Position numbers and translations under genes: made by a program
Notes under the pieces: generated by a model
Database searches by the model: none
Seen by the model: the letters and a program-made list of their open reading frames with translations, nothing else
Told to the model about the DNA's origin: nothing
In this document: positions 25,428 to 35,900 of the stretch, piece by piece
Layout: every line of letters starts with the position of its first letter
How positions within the stretch are numbered: the first letter of the stretch is position 1
From: Streptosporangium subroseum
GTDB taxonomy: Bacteria > Actinomycetota > Actinomycetes > Streptosporangiales > Streptosporangiaceae
Length of the DNA: 64,000 nucleotides
Direction: 5' to 3'
Assembly (NCBI RefSeq): GCF_900188345.1
Contig: NZ_FZOD01000030.1
Location: 38,321-102,320, forward strand

Positions 25428-28400
25428 CTACAGGGAGTTTCGCGCCCTTTTGACGACTTCCTCTACGGTGAGCGGATCCTTGGGGTGGTGGCTCAGGCAC
25501 ATGGGTACCTGCACCTTCACGAACGGCATGCCCTCCACGGCCGTGTAGAACTGGCCGGACCTCAGCTTCGAGATGTCGGTGACGTGGCTGCCCTTGCCCC
25601 GAGCCAGTTCCCTCGCCGCGTCGATCTGGGCCGGACTGTTCAACAGGCCGAAGAACTGGGTCGTGGCGTTCCCCGGAATTTGGTTGTGCAGCCCCTTCGG
25701 GGCCTGGGTCGCGAACACGAGACCGAGCCCGTACTTACGGGCTTGGGACGCCAGTGCCAGCGTGCTTCTTGTGCAGGCGGTCAGCGCGCCGGACGGCGCG
25801 AACGTCTGCGCCTCGTCCATCACGAACAGTCCGCCCAGCGGCCGATCGCCCGCCGGGTGCTTCTTGATCCAGGCGAACAGCGCCATCTGGAGCTGGTTGA
25901 CGAAGCTCTGCCGCTGAACGTCCGACTGCAGGGCGGCGAGATTGATCACCGAGACGCGTGCTCTCTTACCCTCCAGCGGGGTCAGCAGGAGACCCGGATC
26001 CACCGGCACGCCGGTGCCGCCGAACATCGGATCGTTGACCATGGCCGCGGCCAGGATCTGGCCCAGGTCGGCGGCGAGCCTGTCCGCGTTGGCGAGGCCG
26101 CTCACCCCGTCGGGCAGTTCCGACAGCATGTCGATGAGACCTTCGAGACTCGTCGGACGACCCTGCCGTGCGTAGTACTTGAGCGTCTCCCTCAGCACCG
26201 CCTGCCCCAGCTGAGCCTTGTGGGTGTTCGCGTTGAGCTTGGCCCTCGGCACGATGGACGCGACGGCGACCTCGATCGCCTCGTTGAACTCGTCGGCGTC
26301 GTCGAGGACGCTCGCGAAGTCGGGCAGGGGCTGGAAGCTGAGCGGGCGTCCCAGACTACGTCCCGGGGTCCAGACCACGACGTCGGTGTTCGCCAGGTAA
26401 TCGGCGGCCCGAGCCTCGTCACCCGCAGCCCAGTGCTCCGGAGCCTCCGGCCAAGGATCTCCCAGCCGCGCCAGGTCGTTGTTGGGATCGAGCACGATGG
26501 CGGAGACGCCCTGGAGCGCGCACTTCTCGATCAGGTTGCGGATGAGCACGGTCTTCCCCGACCCGGACCCGGCGAAGATCGCGGTGTGCTTCCTGAGCGA
26601 CTCCAGCTCGACGCTGACAGATGCGTCGTTGTCGATCGCCTTGCCGAGCGCGATGTACGGCACGGGGCTCGTGGTGAAGCTCGTGGTCGTCACCGTCGAA
26701 GGGGGCTGTGTCGCGAGCGTGGCCTGGACAGGACGACCGCCGGGGGAGACGTGTGCCGGAAGCACGACCGCGTCAGGACGCATTCCGGGAGTGGTGTAGC
26801 CGGACCTCTCGCCGGGAGTGGGCCGGTCGGGTTGTCCACCGGGAGTGGTGGGGCTGGACTGTTCGTCAAGGGTGGGTTGGTCGTATCGGCGAGAAACGCT
26901 GTGACCGTGCTGCTCGTCGGGAACGGTCCAGACATCACCCAGTGCCTCGCCGAGCAGTTTGACGTCACCGGTCGGTCTCCGCGTGGTCAGCCATGCCTGC
27001 AGGTGCGGAGGCTTCTCATGGAGCAGATCCCGGAGGGCGGAGAGGATCCTGAGATCCTCAGGGTCCACGCGGAGGATCCTTCCGCCCGCCTGCTCGAACG
27101 CCGCGACGGCCTCAAGGGTGCGAGGTCCCCTGCCCCAACTCGCGTTCCGCAGCAGGAACAACCGGCGCTTCGGGATCTCGGCGTCCAGGCCCGCCGCCAT
27201 CGAGGCTTTACGCAGACGGTTCAGCGCGGCGGTGGCGTTTTCTGAAGCGATCGCGCGAAAGCCCCAGTGCGCCTCGTCCTCGGTGGTCTCGTCCAGGCTG
27301 CGCCGCAGGCGCGCATGCAGGGGAGGTTTCGAACTCGGCGGAGGATCCTGGTTGAACACCTGTCCGGCTTCGCCCTGCTCGGCGATCCATACGGTGAGCC
27401 CTGCAGACAACAGAGCCGGCATTGCCGCATCCTCGGTGCTAGGGGAGAGAGCCGCCGTCACGTTCGCCGTGTCTCTCAGCTCCGCGAACCGGGCGTCAAG
27501 AGCGATGAGATTCTGCGGAGACGGATGCAGTATCGGGACGGGCCTCGGCTTCACCACGACGCGACTAGTGAGATGTTCCAGCTCTTTGATCTCGTCGTTG
27601 AGCAGGCACGACTGGATGTGCTCGTCAATTTTGATCAGTAGTTGCCGTGGCGTGAAACCGGAGACGCGGTCGAACGCGGATGTTTTCACCGGCCACGTCG
27701 GGTAGGGCGGCTCGAAGCCAATCTCACGGAACCGAGCCTCGAACCGTTTCTCGATTAGGGCACGGCCGGTCTCGGCATCAGGAATCGTTTTGAGCTGAAC
27801 CGCTTGTCGGAACCGGTCGCGGACGGTGTCGGTTGCGAATTTCTCGATGAGAATCCAGGTCGGGGGAATGCAAGAGACGACCGTCAATGTCCGGCGAGTG
27901 ACCTCCCGTAGCGACATCAAGCCACCCGCGACCTGTTCGATCATGATCATCTCACGCCAGTCTGGAGCGGCGTCACCAGCAGTAGACATCGAGGATTGCG
28001 CGATGAGCATGTCGATCTGGTCGACCGCGATGATGGACGGGCCGGTGAGGGCGAGAAGGCGCGATAGGTCTCTGACAATCTCCTGAGGCGTCCTCTGAAC
28101 CTGTCGTATCCCCCACTGTGCGCGCTCACCCGGCCCTTCTTCGGGGGCAGAGGACAAGAAGGATTCCCCGATGTCTTGCGCTCTCAAGTCATCGGATGCC
28201 AGCAGTACGAGGGCTCTGGCGGTGTCCTGGCCGACTGACTCTGGCTTGCTGAACCGGCGTAACGCATCGATGAAGGTGTCGAGATTCGTCTTCGACAGCG
28301 CCGAGTTTCCGACCACTGTACGCCGTACCATTCGCGATACGTCGACCAGAGACGACAGTCGCTCCAGGAAGATCGTAAGTTGGCTTTTTCCGTCGCTCCG

Positions 28401-28745
28401 CTTGCGAGACAGACTATCGAGCATGGACACCACGGTGCTTTCCCAGAAGCCCTTGGCATCCAGCAGGCTGACCAGAAAAAAGTAGCCGTCATCTTGCTGC
28501 ACCTTCTCGCGAACCCAGCCAAGCAGATGCGTCTTGCCCGCACCCCGTTGCCCCTGAAGGACCACCCCGATCGGGCTCGCGTCGGCGCTGTCCTTAGCCT
28601 CGGCCAAACTGCTCAGGAGAACGTGCGTGCTATGCCGGTGCAGGCCCTCCACGTGAAACTGCGGGGAGCGCCATACGTCGTCAGGCACCTGGGCGTAGTT
28701 GAATCTGAGCGCGAAGAGGGCGCTCCGCTCGGGACTCGTCATCAC
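25428..28745 (-). CDS. Dual-ATPase protein: N-terminal AAA, C-terminal HerA/VirD4-like motor
   Basis: 1105 residues, two P-loops. N-terminal AAA/STAND-like module: Walker A GQRGAGKT at 65-72, Walker B IIAVDQID at 238-245. Middle region (about 400-590) of unknown fold with RRLFLLRNASWGRGPRTLEA. A Pro/Thr/Gly-rich repeat linker spans about 600-690. C-terminal HerA-type motor: Walker A GSGSGKT near 726-732, Walker B LFVMDEAQ with Asp977-Glu978, and sensor-like FATQAPKGL. HerA motors are hexameric DNA pumps; with a nuclease partner (here the DUF559 protein) they form DNA-end processing or anti-phage complexes. Last gene of a compact three-gene operon, overlapping the upstream gene by 4 nt. No conjugation genes are near. 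Confidence 0.85.
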   Translation of the reverse strand: MMTSPERSALFALRFNYAQVPDDVWRSPQFHVEGLHRHSTHVLLSSLAEAKDSADASPIGVVLQGQRGAGKTHLLGWVREKVQQDDGYFFLVSLLDAKGFWESTVVSMLDSLSRKRSDGKSQLTIFLERLSSLVDVSRMVRRTVVGNSALSKTNLDTFIDALRRFSKPESVGQDTARALVLLASDDLRAQDIGESFLSSAPEEGPGERAQWGIRQVQRTPQEIVRDLSRLLALTGPSIIAVDQIDMLIAQSSMSTAGDAAPDWREMIMIEQVAGGLMSLREVTRRTLTVVSCIPPTWILIEKFATDTVRDRFRQAVQLKTIPDAETGRALIEKRFEARFREIGFEPPYPTWPVKTSAFDRVSGFTPRQLLIKIDEHIQSCLLNDEIKELEHLTSRVVVKPRPVPILHPSPQNLIALDARFAELRDTANVTAALSPSTEDAAMPALLSAGLTVWIAEQGEAGQVFNQDPPPSSKPPLHARLRRSLDETTEDEAHWGFRAIASENATAALNRLRKASMAAGLDAEIPKRRLFLLRNASWGRGPRTLEAVAAFEQAGGRILRVDPEDLRILSALRDLLHEKPPHLQAWLTTRRPTGDVKLLGEALGDVWTVPDEQHGHSVSRRYDQPTLDEQSSPTTPGGQPDRPTPGERSGYTTPGMRPDAVVLPAHVSPGGRPVQATLATQPPSTVTTTSFTTSPVPYIALGKAIDNDASVSVELESLRKHTAIFAGSGSGKTVLIRNLIEKCALQGVSAIVLDPNNDLARLGDPWPEAPEHWAAGDEARAADYLANTDVVVWTPGRSLGRPLSFQPLPDFASVLDDADEFNEAIEVAVASIVPRAKLNANTHKAQLGQAVLRETLKYYARQGRPTSLEGLIDMLSELPDGVSGLANADRLAADLGQILAAAMVNDPMFGGTGVPVDPGLLLTPLEGKRARVSVINLAALQSDVQRQSFVNQLQMALFAWIKKHPAGDRPLGGLFVMDEAQTFAPSGALTACTRSTLALASQARKYGLGLVFATQAPKGLHNQIPGNATTQFFGLLNSPAQIDAARELARGKGSHVTDISKLRSGQFYTAVEGMPFVKVQVPMCLSHHPKDPLTVEEVVKRARNSL
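26690..26925 (-). repeat. Repeat-rich linker in the HerA-like gene
   Basis: Imperfect in-frame repeats code for units such as PTTPGGQPDR, PTPGERSGY and TTPGMRPDAV. On the plus strand the motif CCGGGAGTGG recurs. Unit length is about 30-33 bp, so the frame is kept. It separates the N-terminal ATPase part from the HerA motor. Confidence 0.55.
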
Positions 28746-29464
28746 ACTCCGATCCAGAGAAGGTGCTTCTCCTGATCCCCGATAGTCACCGCCGCGTCCC
28801 GGTCCTGCTGGGTAAGTTTTTTCTGATTCGACTCGGGAACGATGTTCACGTCCTGCATGTCGTTCATCTGTGTGAGCACGTCATCGACCTTCTCTCGCGT
28901 GGCATCACCCAAAAGCGGACGGAGTTCCGTGAGACTCACCCAGGTGCCGGGCTTGCGGGCCAATTCGATATAGGCGGTGCGGATGCGTGACTCGACATCC
29001 AGATCCGACGCCGGCTCTGGCATCACATCAAGCTCCAGCTCTACCTCAGGCTTCGACGTCATCTCCAGCTCCACGGCTGACGCGGGCGAGGCTGTGACAA
29101 CCGAGTCATCGTGCGGTTGGAAGATGTCGGCGAGCCTGTGATCGGTCCGCTTCATGAATCTTTGAAGGCCGATCAGCAGGGCGCGGGCCATGGCCCCTGC
29201 CGATCCCGGGAGCACCGGGACCGTTCCCGCGTGAAGTTCCTCGGTCATACGCGCCCATCCCAAGTCGGTCAGTACGTGCGCGTACGCGCCGCGCTTTACT
29301 TTCCGGCTGTCGACCAGCTTCAGGTCGTTCAGATGGATGCGCTCGTTCCCCGTGAGCGTCAGACCGTAGCGTTCCTTGAGCTCGGGATTGGAAACCTCGT
29401 CGGCCTCCACCATCAACACCACAAGGGCGGAAAGCTCGGGGACCGACAACTTTTTATCGGACAT
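28742..29464 (-). CDS. Two-winged-helix accessory protein of the HerA cassette
   Basis: 240 residues, no named family recognised. Residues 1-75 look like a winged helix: LSALVVLMVEADEVSNPEL, KERYGLTLTGNERIHLNDLK, LVDSRKVKRG and VLTDLGWARM. Residues about 105-150 are an acidic, Glu/Val/Pro-rich linker. Residues 155-235 look like a second winged helix (IRTAYIELARKPGTWVSL, ELRPLLGDATREKVDDVL). It lies 3 bp after the nuclease gene and overlaps the ATPase gene by 4 nt, so the three products are made together. It may be a DNA-binding adaptor between nuclease and motor; this is inference. Confidence 0.7.
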   Translation of the reverse strand: MSDKKLSVPELSALVVLMVEADEVSNPELKERYGLTLTGNERIHLNDLKLVDSRKVKRGAYAHVLTDLGWARMTEELHAGTVPVLPGSAGAMARALLIGLQRFMKRTDHRLADIFQPHDDSVVTASPASAVELEMTSKPEVELELDVMPEPASDLDVESRIRTAYIELARKPGTWVSLTELRPLLGDATREKVDDVLTQMNDMQDVNIVPESNQKKLTQQDRDAAVTIGDQEKHLLWIGV

Positions 29465-29467
29465 GAA

Positions 29468-30685
29468 TTACCCTTCCAAGGCTTCAAGGCGGCGGTTCTG
29501 GAGGAACCGCTTTATCTGGTTGATCACTGCTGCCGTGTCGGTCATAACCTGGACATTGGTGAAGCGCAGTACGGCGTAGCCGTCCAGTTGGAGTTGGACG
29601 TCCCGTTGCCGGTCCGCCGCGTATTTGAGGGGGGCGCCATGCTCGGGACCGTCGACCTCGACGACGCATCGCTCATCGCGCCACAGCAGGTCCAGCCGTA
29701 CGGGGTTGGTGAGCGGATTCGACTGGTAGGTCTGGTTCCATGCCCGGCCCGTCGCCCAGTCCCGCGAGATCAGAGCGGTCTCCAGCGCCTGCTCGGCGAT
29801 GCTCGCCGGATGAGGGATCCCGATGACGGCGGGGTAGGTGACGGTGCGGGCGACCCGAGCGGCGGGCGGCCTCCGTACTGCCGGCTCCGGAAGGTCGCGG
29901 GCGAGGCTCACCACCGCCGGGGGAAGGCGGACCGTCATCGTTTCGACCCGGTCGACGGTGACCAGCGGGGCACCGGTGAGCCAGACTCCGAGCTCGCCTC
30001 GGTGGGCGAGCCACTCGCACCCCGCGACGAGGACCTCCTCCGCGGTCGCGGAGAGACCCGTCGGCACGTGCACGAGGATCGACGCCTGAGAACGACCAAA
30101 ACTGGCGGCGAGCACGCGGGCGAGGCCGACGACGCGCACCTCGGGAGTGAACCTGGCGGATCGACGTGTCCTCCTCGCCGACGGCGGCGAGGAGCCGTGG
30201 AGGGGCGACCTGGCCGGATCGACGCCACGCGAGGACGGCTCGGCGCCGCGAAAGGGCAACCCTTCCGGCTCGGCGCGGCCAGGAGATGACCCGGCCGGGC
30301 CGGCGTTGCGGAGGGACGGCTCGGCCAGGTCGACGCCGTGAAGGGACCGCTCGGCCAGGTCGGCGAGGAAGGGGCCGAAATGGCCGGTCACGGACGCCGT
30401 TCGCAGGGCGAGTGCGCGTACGGCACTCCTGCCCGCGCCTCCGGGCCCGTCGATGCCTTCCGCGCCCGGCAGCCATGCCGGAAACAAGCTAATAGCAGCC
30501 TTTTCAAGCTCGCACAGTACCGAGGTCACCATTTCCGCCACGGATCGTGTGTCATCCGCGAAGTAGGTGACAACCGCGGGAGCGTCATCGGGGAGAGGGT
30601 CCAGTGACAGTGCGATGGTGTCCGCATTGGTGCCGTGAAGACACACGACGCGGCCTCTCGGCAGTTCTGCCCACGACCGCGTCAC
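29468..30685 (-). CDS. DUF559-type PD-(D/E)XK nuclease protein of the HerA cassette
   Basis: 405 residues. The C-terminal 120 residues match the DUF559/Vsr-like nuclease fold: LDLLWRDERCVVEVDGPEHG, with Asp332, Glu343 and Asp345 as likely metal ligands, then DRQRDVQLQLDGYAVLRFT. The N-terminal part (1-110 and 180-245) is of unknown type; FGPFLADLAERSL and ASILVHVPTGLSA resemble an ATPase core without a P-loop. Residues about 110-175 are a repeat-rich insertion (SLHGVDLAEPSLR, SSRGVDPARSPLHG). First gene of the operon, so it is made upstream of the adaptor and motor. Likely a DNA endonuclease. Confidence 0.75.
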   Translation of the reverse strand: MTRSWAELPRGRVVCLHGTNADTIALSLDPLPDDAPAVVTYFADDTRSVAEMVTSVLCELEKAAISLFPAWLPGAEGIDGPGGAGRSAVRALALRTASVTGHFGPFLADLAERSLHGVDLAEPSLRNAGPAGSSPGRAEPEGLPFRGAEPSSRGVDPARSPLHGSSPPSARRTRRSARFTPEVRVVGLARVLAASFGRSQASILVHVPTGLSATAEEVLVAGCEWLAHRGELGVWLTGAPLVTVDRVETMTVRLPPAVVSLARDLPEPAVRRPPAARVARTVTYPAVIGIPHPASIAEQALETALISRDWATGRAWNQTYQSNPLTNPVRLDLLWRDERCVVEVDGPEHGAPLKYAADRQRDVQLQLDGYAVLRFTNVQVMTDTAAVINQIKRFLQNRRLEALEG

Positions 30686-31081
30686 GTGGCTTCCCCTGAT
30701 TTCCTCATGTGCCGACTTTGCCGAGGTTATACGGCAGTGACAGAAGAATGCAGGTGGTTTGGCGGAGAATGCGAAATTCGTTCGACTTATGAGATGAAGG
30801 AGAGGCCAATGGTGTTTCCGTCCCGGGGCGCGGCCGGGATCTCAACGTCGCGGCACCGCGCGTTTCGCCGTCGCTGACAGGCCCCGGTATGTGCCTCGTG
30901 TCGGAAATCGACGCTGGTCAGAGGGATCTCGCATGCGGCCGGCGCCGCGCTCCGGCGGTCGTCGCCGATCCGGTCTGACAGCCGCCGCCGTCTCCTGTCA
31001 GCGCGCGGTCTGCCCGCTGTAAGCGGCGGCGGGCATCGTCATGTTCATCGAGAACGGCGAGGTTCCGAAGAGGAGAAAACG
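30686..31081. other. Divergent intergenic region between HerA cassette and DrrAB
   Basis: 396 bp between divergent starts. No convincing gene. The part near 30740-30815 is AT-richer than its surroundings and probably holds the cassette promoter; AGGAG before 31082 is the ribosome site of the ABC ATPase. Confidence 0.5.
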
Positions 31082-32071
31082 ATGTCGTATGCGATCCAGG
31101 CCGAGGGCTTGGTCAAACGGTACGGGAACATGGTCGCGCTGGACGGAGTCGACCTGGAGGTGCCGGTCGGCAAGGTGATCGGCGTGCTCGGCCCGAACGG
31201 GGCCGGCAAGACCACCACCGTGCGGATCCTGGCCACGCTGATGCGCCCCGACGGGGGCCGCGCCACGGTCGGTGGCTACGACGTGATGAAGGACCCGGTG
31301 CGGGTCCGCGGTCTGATCGGGCTCACCGGACAGTACGCCTCGGTGGACGAGAGCCTGTCCGGCAGGGAGAACCTGGTGCTGCTGGGCCGCCTCCTCGACA
31401 TGTCGAAGCGGAACGCCAAGGCGCGGGCCGTGGAGTTGCTGGAGCGGTTCGAGCTCGTCGACGCCGCCGACCGGCCGATCAGCACCTTCTCGGGAGGCAT
31501 GCGCCGCAGGCTGGACCTGGCGGCGAGCCTGGTCGGCAGGCCGCAGGTGCTGTATCTGGACGAGCCGACCACCGGGCTCGACCCCCATGCCCGCAACGAG
31601 GTCTGGGAGGTGGTCCGGCGGCTGGTCGCCGACGGCACCACCGTGCTGCTCACCACGCAGTACCTGGAGGAGGCCGACCAGCTGGCCGACCGGATCACCG
31701 TGTTCGACCACGGCCGGGTGGTCGCGGAGGGCAAGCCGGGAGAGCTGAAGCGGCGGGTCGGCGGACAGACGCTGCAGGTACGCCCGACCCTGGCCTCCGA
31801 TCTGGACGAGGTGGGCCGGATCCTGGCCGAACTGACCGGCGCCGCCCCGGCCCGTGACCTGAACACCGGCCTGCTCACCGTGCCGGTCGCCGACCCGATG
31901 CTGGTGTCCGCGCTGGTCAGAAGGCTGGACGGGGCCGGTGTCGCCGTCGACGAGCTGGGCCTGCGCCTGCCCAGTCTGGATGAGGTCTTCCTGGCGCTGA
32001 CCGGACGGCCCGCCGAAGAGTCCAAGCGGAACACCCAGCAGAACCCCATCGCTGAGAGGAACGTGGCATGA
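31082..32071 (+). CDS. DrrA-like ABC exporter ATPase (second copy)
   Basis: 329 residues. Walker A GPNGAGKTT, signature FSGGMRRRLDLAASLVGRP, Walker B VLYLDEPTTGLDPHA and the tail LRLPSLDEVFLALTGRP. It is a paralogue of the ATPase at 6824, with long identical blocks such as GLIGLTGQYASVDE against MIGLTGQYASVDE. The start follows GAAGAGGAG. It is coupled to the permease at 32068 by a 4-nt overlap. Confidence 0.93.
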   Translation: MSYAIQAEGLVKRYGNMVALDGVDLEVPVGKVIGVLGPNGAGKTTTVRILATLMRPDGGRATVGGYDVMKDPVRVRGLIGLTGQYASVDESLSGRENLVLLGRLLDMSKRNAKARAVELLERFELVDAADRPISTFSGGMRRRLDLAASLVGRPQVLYLDEPTTGLDPHARNEVWEVVRRLVADGTTVLLTTQYLEEADQLADRITVFDHGRVVAEGKPGELKRRVGGQTLQVRPTLASDLDEVGRILAELTGAAPARDLNTGLLTVPVADPMLVSALVRRLDGAGVAVDELGLRLPSLDEVFLALTGRPAEESKRNTQQNPIAERNVA

Positions 32072-32898
32072 CCACCACCACCATCGCCCCCGCCGTCATC
32101 TCCGGCACGCAGCCGTCCCCGCTCCGCATCGGCCCGGCCAAGGCCGTCCGGCACGGGCTGGCCCTGGCCGGGCGGGGCATCGTCAAGATCGGCAAGTCTC
32201 CCGCGCAGCTCATCGATGTCATCCTGACGCCGATCGTGTTCCTGCTGATGTTCGTCTACCTCTTCGGCGGTGCCATCGCCGGTGGCGACGTCGCCGGCTA
32301 CCTGCAGACGATCACACCGGGGATCATGGTGATGACCGTCTTCCAGGCCAGCATCGGCATCGGCGTCTCCCTGAACGCCGATGCGAGCACGGGCGTCTTC
32401 GACCGGTTCCGCAGCATGCCGATCGCCCGGTCCGCGCCGCTGGTCGGCGCCGTGCTCGCCGATCTCGTCCGCTACGTCGTCTGCCTCGCCGTGCTGCTGA
32501 CGCTCGCGACGGTCATGGGCTACCGGGTGCAGACCAATCCGGCCGCCGCGCTGGCCGCGATCGCGCTGTTGATCGCGTTCGGGATGAGCTTCAGCTGGAT
32601 CTCCGTGTACGTCGGCATGCTGATGAAGACGCCCGGGTCGGTGCAGGGCCTGATGACGGTCCTGGTCATCCCGCTCACCTTCGCCAGCAACGTGTTCGTC
32701 CCGTCCCAGACGATGCCGGGCTGGCTGCGGGTCTGGTCGGACATCAACCCCGTCAGCCTGATGTCGGACGCCCTGCGCGGCCTGCTGAACGGCGGCGAGG
32801 TCGCCGGGCCGCTGTTCGGCAGCCTCGTCTGGATGGCCGGAGTGGTCGTGGTGTTCTTCCCGCTGGCCATGCGGGCCTACCGCAGGAACGCGGCCTGA
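32068..32898 (+). CDS. DrrB-like ABC-2 permease (second copy)
   Basis: 276 residues with about six membrane helices. GVFDRFRSMPIARSAPLVGA is almost identical to the matching stretch of the permease at 7771. The terminal NPVSLMSDALRGLLNGGEVA motif is also shared. It forms the exporter with the ATPase at 31082 and is convergent with the AfsR-like gene, 16 bp away. Confidence 0.92.
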   Translation: MTTTTIAPAVISGTQPSPLRIGPAKAVRHGLALAGRGIVKIGKSPAQLIDVILTPIVFLLMFVYLFGGAIAGGDVAGYLQTITPGIMVMTVFQASIGIGVSLNADASTGVFDRFRSMPIARSAPLVGAVLADLVRYVVCLAVLLTLATVMGYRVQTNPAAALAAIALLIAFGMSFSWISVYVGMLMKTPGSVQGLMTVLVIPLTFASNVFVPSQTMPGWLRVWSDINPVSLMSDALRGLLNGGEVAGPLFGSLVWMAGVVVVFFPLAMRAYRRNAA

Positions 32899-32914
32899 TC
32901 CCCGCCCCCGCCGC

Positions 32915-35900
32915 TCACGGCGCCACCGGCTGGCCGGATTCCTCGGCCAGCCGGTTCAGCGCGTCCTGCCTCGGCAGCTCGCTGCCCCGGCGATACGCCT
33001 CGTGGTAGGAGGCCTCGCCGAGCCGCTCGATGAGCTCGGCGACCAGATCACGCAGCTCGGGGGAGCCCTCGTCGAACACACCGCGGATCACCTGGCTCAT
33101 CCCCAGCGCGGTGGCCGCGCCGCCCGGGTCGGCCTCCAGCGCGAGCAGCCTGGCCAGCAGCTCCGCGGCCCAGGTGAGACCGCCGGCCTCGCCCCGGGCG
33201 AAATAGCCGCTGACGACCCTGGGCAGCAGCTCGCGGGCCTGCGCGGCCGCTCCCTCCGCGAGCCGGTTCTCCATCCTGGTGGCCGCGATCAGGTCCCTGG
33301 CCATCTCCTCGGGGAAGGGCAACCGGCCGACGAGCGGTTCCAGCCGATCGAGGGTCTGGTCGGCCTGCTCCAGGTCACCCGAGCGGCGGTGCAGGTCGGC
33401 GAGGCTGAACAGGATCGCGGCCTCCAGACGCCGGTGGCCTTGCTCCCTGGCCTGGCGCCGCGCGGCGTGGATGTCCCGCAGGGCGCCGTCCAGGTCGCCG
33501 CTGCGCATCCGCTCCGTGGCGAGCCTGGCCCTGCTGTGGAAGAGGTCGTCCTCCGCGCCGAGCTCGAAACTGATCGCGACTCCCCGTTCGAAGGCGGCGA
33601 TGGCCTGGCCGTACTCGCCCCGCAGGGAATGATCCCGGCCGATGGGGATCAGGGCCATCCCCAGCCCCCAGCGGTCGCCCAGCGCCTCGAAGCCGCGCAA
33701 CGCCTCCCGCCGTGAGTGGGCGCCGGCCCGCAGGTCGCCGCGTTCGGTGAGGACGAAGTCCTGCACCAGGTGCGCGCTGGCCCGTACCCAGGGATCCGGC
33801 GCGTTCAACGACCGCCGGAGGTGGCGTTCGCCGAGGTCGGAGTTTCCCGTGGAGAACGCCAGCAGCGGAATCCACAGCGACAGCGCCGGATGGAAGTCCA
33901 GTGCGCCGGCCGGTTCGCAGTCCTCGATCAGCGAACGCACCGGTACGGCGTCGGAGATCAGGTTGCCCGCCATCAGCCGCACCACGCCGAAGGCGGCTCG
34001 CATATGGCCGGGCAGCGCGTCGCCGAACCGGAGCACGTCGGTCATGAACGTCTCGAACGGGGTGCTCATCCCTCTGATCCCCCAGTACCAGAACATCGCG
34101 CCGACGAACCGGGACGCCGTGAGCGCGTCTTCGGCGTCCATGGCCGCCTGCAACGCGGAGACCAGGTTGTCGTATTCGGCGTCGAAGAGCGCGATCGCGC
34201 GCAGTTGCTCCCTGGTACGCAGCAGCGGTTCGTGCTCCTCGGCCAGAGCGAGGAAGTGGTCCGCGAAACGCGCGGAGACGTCGTCTCCGGACCGGACGAG
34301 CTGGGAGGCCGCGTAGGCACGCACCGTCTCCAGCATCCGATACCGCGGTTCGTCACCACCGGAGGTGTCCACGAGGGACTTCTCGACCAGGGAGTTGAGC
34401 ACGTACAGCACGTCCTCGGCCGGCAGCGACTCGTCCGAGCAGACCCCCTCCAGCGCGGCGACGGTCGCTCCGCCGGGGAACACCGACAGCCTGCGAGCCA
34501 GCGCCCGCTCGGGCTCGTCCAGCAGGTCCCAGCTCCACTCGACCACCGCGAGCAGCGTGCGCTGGCGCGGCAGCGCGGTTCTGCTCCCCGAGGTCAGCAA
34601 CCGGAACCGGTCGTCGAGCCGCCGCGCGATCTGGTCCACGCTCATCGAGCGCAGCCTGGCCGCGGCCAGCTCCAGCGCCAGCGGCATCCCGTCCAGCCGC
34701 CGGCAGATCTCCACCACGGCGTCCACCGTGGAGTCGTCGAGCGCGAAACCCGGCCGGACACCGGCGGCCCGGTCGACGAACAGCCGCACCGCGGCCGCCT
34801 CCGACGCCTCGGCGAGATCCGGTGATCCCACGGGCACGTCGAGGGGGCCCAGATGGCACAGCGCCTCCCCGGTGATCGCCAGCGGTTCCCTGCTGGTGGC
34901 GAGGATCCTCAGATGCGGCAGCCGGTCGAGCAGCCGATCCGCGAACTCCGCGGCCGCCCCGACGAGATGCTCGCAGTTGTCCAGCATCAGCACCGTCTCG
35001 CCGACGTCGAGCACCCCTGCCACCCGGTCGACCGGCGTGGCCTTCTGCAGCTGCCCTCCGTCGGAAAGGCGGATGTCCCGGGAGCCGAGCGCACCGAGCA
35101 CCGCGTCGGCCAGCTGATCCGGGGTGCCCACCCCGGCCAGCGGCACGAACCACACCCGGCCGCGCTGGTACGCCCGATGCCGGGCCGCCGCCTCCAGGGA
35201 CAGCCTGGTCTTGCCCGCGCCACCGGGGCCGACGATGGTGACCAGCCGGGAGGAGGCCATCAGCCCGGCGAGCCGGTCCAGCTCGCCGTCCCGCCCGACA
35301 AAACTGGTCAGCCGCGCCGGGAGCCGGTTCGGTGCGGGCTCGGGCCGCGCCGAGGGCCGGTCCATCTCGCCGCGGAGCAGGGCGAGATGGACCTCCTGCA
35401 GTTCGGCCGAGGGATCGACGCCGAGCTCCTCGCTCAGCCTGCCCCGCATCTCCTCGTACACCGCCAGCGCGTCGGACTGGCGTCCCGCGGCCGACAGGGC
35501 GCGCATCCGCAGCGCGGCCAGCCGCTCGCTCAGCGGGTGTTCCGCGCCCGCCACTCCAAGATCGGAAAGCACCTCGGCGTGCCGGCCCAGCAGCAGTTCC
35601 GCGTCGAAGCGGTCCTCGGCGGCCGCGGCCCGCAGGTCGTCCAACCTCGCGGCGGAGACGCGGGCGAACGGAGCCTCCAGCACATCCGCCATCACCGCGC
35701 CCCGCCACAGCCCGAGCGCCGTACCGAGCACCGCCGCCGCCTCCTCGGGCCTGCCCGCCGCCAGCTCACGCCTTCCCTGCCCGGCCAGATCCTCGAACCG
35801 GTGCACGTCCACGTCCTCGGCGCGCACCGAAAGCCGGTAGCCCCCCGCCACGAGGTCCACCGTCCCCGCCCCGCGCAGCGCCTTGCGCAGCCGTGACACC

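Noticed and set aside
25485..27245. 586-residue open frame on the plus strand
   Set aside because: Shadow of the HerA-like gene; no motif, low-complexity Arg/Gly composition.
25428..28745. Conjugative coupling protein of an integrative element
   Set aside because: The motor resembles HerA/VirD4, but no relaxase, integrase, pilus or attachment site is visible around it.
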